Positions 32,532 to 33,007 of a stretch of DNA of 33,007 nt are shown one piece after another. The first letter of the stretch is position 1. Every line of letters begins with the position of its first letter. Where the stretch lies: the NCBI GenBank assembly GCA_009920595.1, contig RFZR01000001.1:1-33007 (forward strand), written 5' to 3'. The position numbers were made by a program, and so were the translations under genes. The notes under the pieces are model-generated. The model saw nothing but the letters and a program-made list of their open reading frames with translations, was not told the DNA's origin and did no database searches. The stretch is from Alphaproteobacteria bacterium. Its GTDB lineage: Bacteria; Pseudomonadota; Alphaproteobacteria; Rhizobiales; Beijerinckiaceae.

Positions 32532-33007
32532 ATGACGATTTCATCAAAACCTTTGGACCTCTTTTGGTTTATTCCCGTATCGGGTGATGGTGCTTACCTG
32601 GGTACCGAAAAAGGCCATCGTCCGGCTGAATTTTCTTACTTGAAACAAATCGCACAAGCTGCTGATCGTTTGGGTTTCAAAGGTGTGCTGATCCCTACGG
32701 GTCGGGGCTGTGATGATCCGTTCATCACCGCATCAGCCTTGGCTGCGCATACCGAGCAATTGAAGTTTCTCGTGGCCTTGCGGCCCGGCGTGGCTTCGCC
32801 ATCTTATTTTGCGCGTCAAGCGGCAGCGCTCGATCGTATTTCAAATGGGCGTTATCTCGTCAATATTGTGACCGGCGGTAATCCGTCGGAGCTTGCTGGT
32901 GATGGAATCTTTTTATCGCATGATGAGCGCTATGCACACACCGCGGAATTCTTGACAGTCTATAATCGCTTGTTGCGCGGTGAGACGGTTGATTTCGAAG
33001 GCCGCTA
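32532..33007 (+). CDS. ssuD: FMNH2-dependent alkanesulfonate monooxygenase, 5' part
   Basis: The first 158 codons of a luciferase-like monooxygenase; the gene continues past the window. SsuD releases sulfite from alkanesulfonates using FMNH2 and O2 in the cytoplasm. Visible family marks are FWFIPVSGDGAYLGTEKGHR at the N-terminus, YLKQIAQAADRLGFKGVLIP, PTGRGCDDPFI, FLVALRPGVASP, NIVTGGNPSELAGDGIFLSH and DERYAHTAEFL. GTFRGCD-type variation aside, the pattern is that of SsuD rather than of other bacterial luciferase-like enzymes. The order ssuA-ssuD suggests ssuC and ssuB follow beyond the window. The start ATG 32532 follows a weak GAGA-type site. Confidence 0.93.
   Translation, partial: MTISSKPLDLFWFIPVSGDGAYLGTEKGHRPAEFSYLKQIAQAADRLGFKGVLIPTGRGCDDPFITASALAAHTEQLKFLVALRPGVASPSYFARQAAALDRISNGRYLVNIVTGGNPSELAGDGIFLSHDERYAHTAEFLTVYNRLLRGETVDFEGR

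Noticed and set aside
1..33007. tRNA, rRNA, CRISPR array, IS element or prophage
   Set aside because: Intergenic gaps were read for cloverleaf-like sequence, regular spaced repeats and transposase or phage genes; none was found.

Overview
The window reads as a chromosomal segment of an alphaproteobacterium, probably Hyphomicrobiales/Rhizobiales-like. This rests on moderate-GC coding style, the protein families present and a SAM-II-type riboswitch, a class known mainly from alphaproteobacteria. The genus cannot be named from this sequence alone. No rRNA, tRNA, CRISPR array, insertion sequence or phage gene was seen.

Layout. (1) 1-3833: three consecutive voltage-gated-channel-like genes. The first is a double-voltage-sensor protein broken by an internal deletion with frameshift. 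The second and third have selectivity filters one residue shorter than the K+ channel filter. (2) 3870-5426: a sugar kinase of the FGGY family with its own candidate promoter. (3) 5449-29046: a large surface-glycan locus. A minus-strand operon (glycosyltransferase, UDP-sugar 6-dehydrogenase, 902-residue secreted protein) is divergent from a tightly packed plus-strand run of twelve genes (10945-24014). These are followed by a minus-strand glycosyltransferase, a deacetylase/amidotransferase pair, and a UDP-glucuronate 4-epimerase with a possibly leaderless promoter. (4) 29165-30450: a 3-hydroxyacyl-CoA-dehydrogenase-like gene and an orphan HicA-like small protein. (5) 30469-33007: an Lrp/AsnC regulator divergent from an ssu (alkanesulfonate) operon, which runs off the end of the window inside ssuD.

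How the genes work together. The glycan locus holds recognisable homologues of all four steps from UDP-GlcNAc to UDP-2,3-diacetamido-glucuronate: 6-dehydrogenase at 8187, WlbA/WbpB at 10945, WbpE at 22240 and WlbB/WbpD at 11883. A second sugar aminotransferase, a second acyltransferase, two SDR epimerases, a methyltransferase and two AsnB-type amidotransferases point to a strongly decorated, perhaps amidated and methylated, uronic-acid glycan. Four glycosyltransferase-like proteins and one PglK/MsbA-type ABC exporter supply assembly and translocation. No Wzx/Wzy, initiating phosphoglycosyltransferase or ligase is present, so part of the pathway lies elsewhere.

The most striking regulatory region is 30935-31436. 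It contains evenly spaced palindromes (two GTTC-N8-GAAC and one AT-rich inverted repeat), a candidate -35 element, a SAM-II-type aptamer, a strong hairpin, and a seven-codon upstream ORF encoding MTCLCCW behind a strong ribosome binding site, all before ssuA. This looks like a sulfur-status leader that could read both S-adenosylmethionine and cysteine supply to control sulfonate scavenging. All statements come from reading the sequence; no database search was possible.
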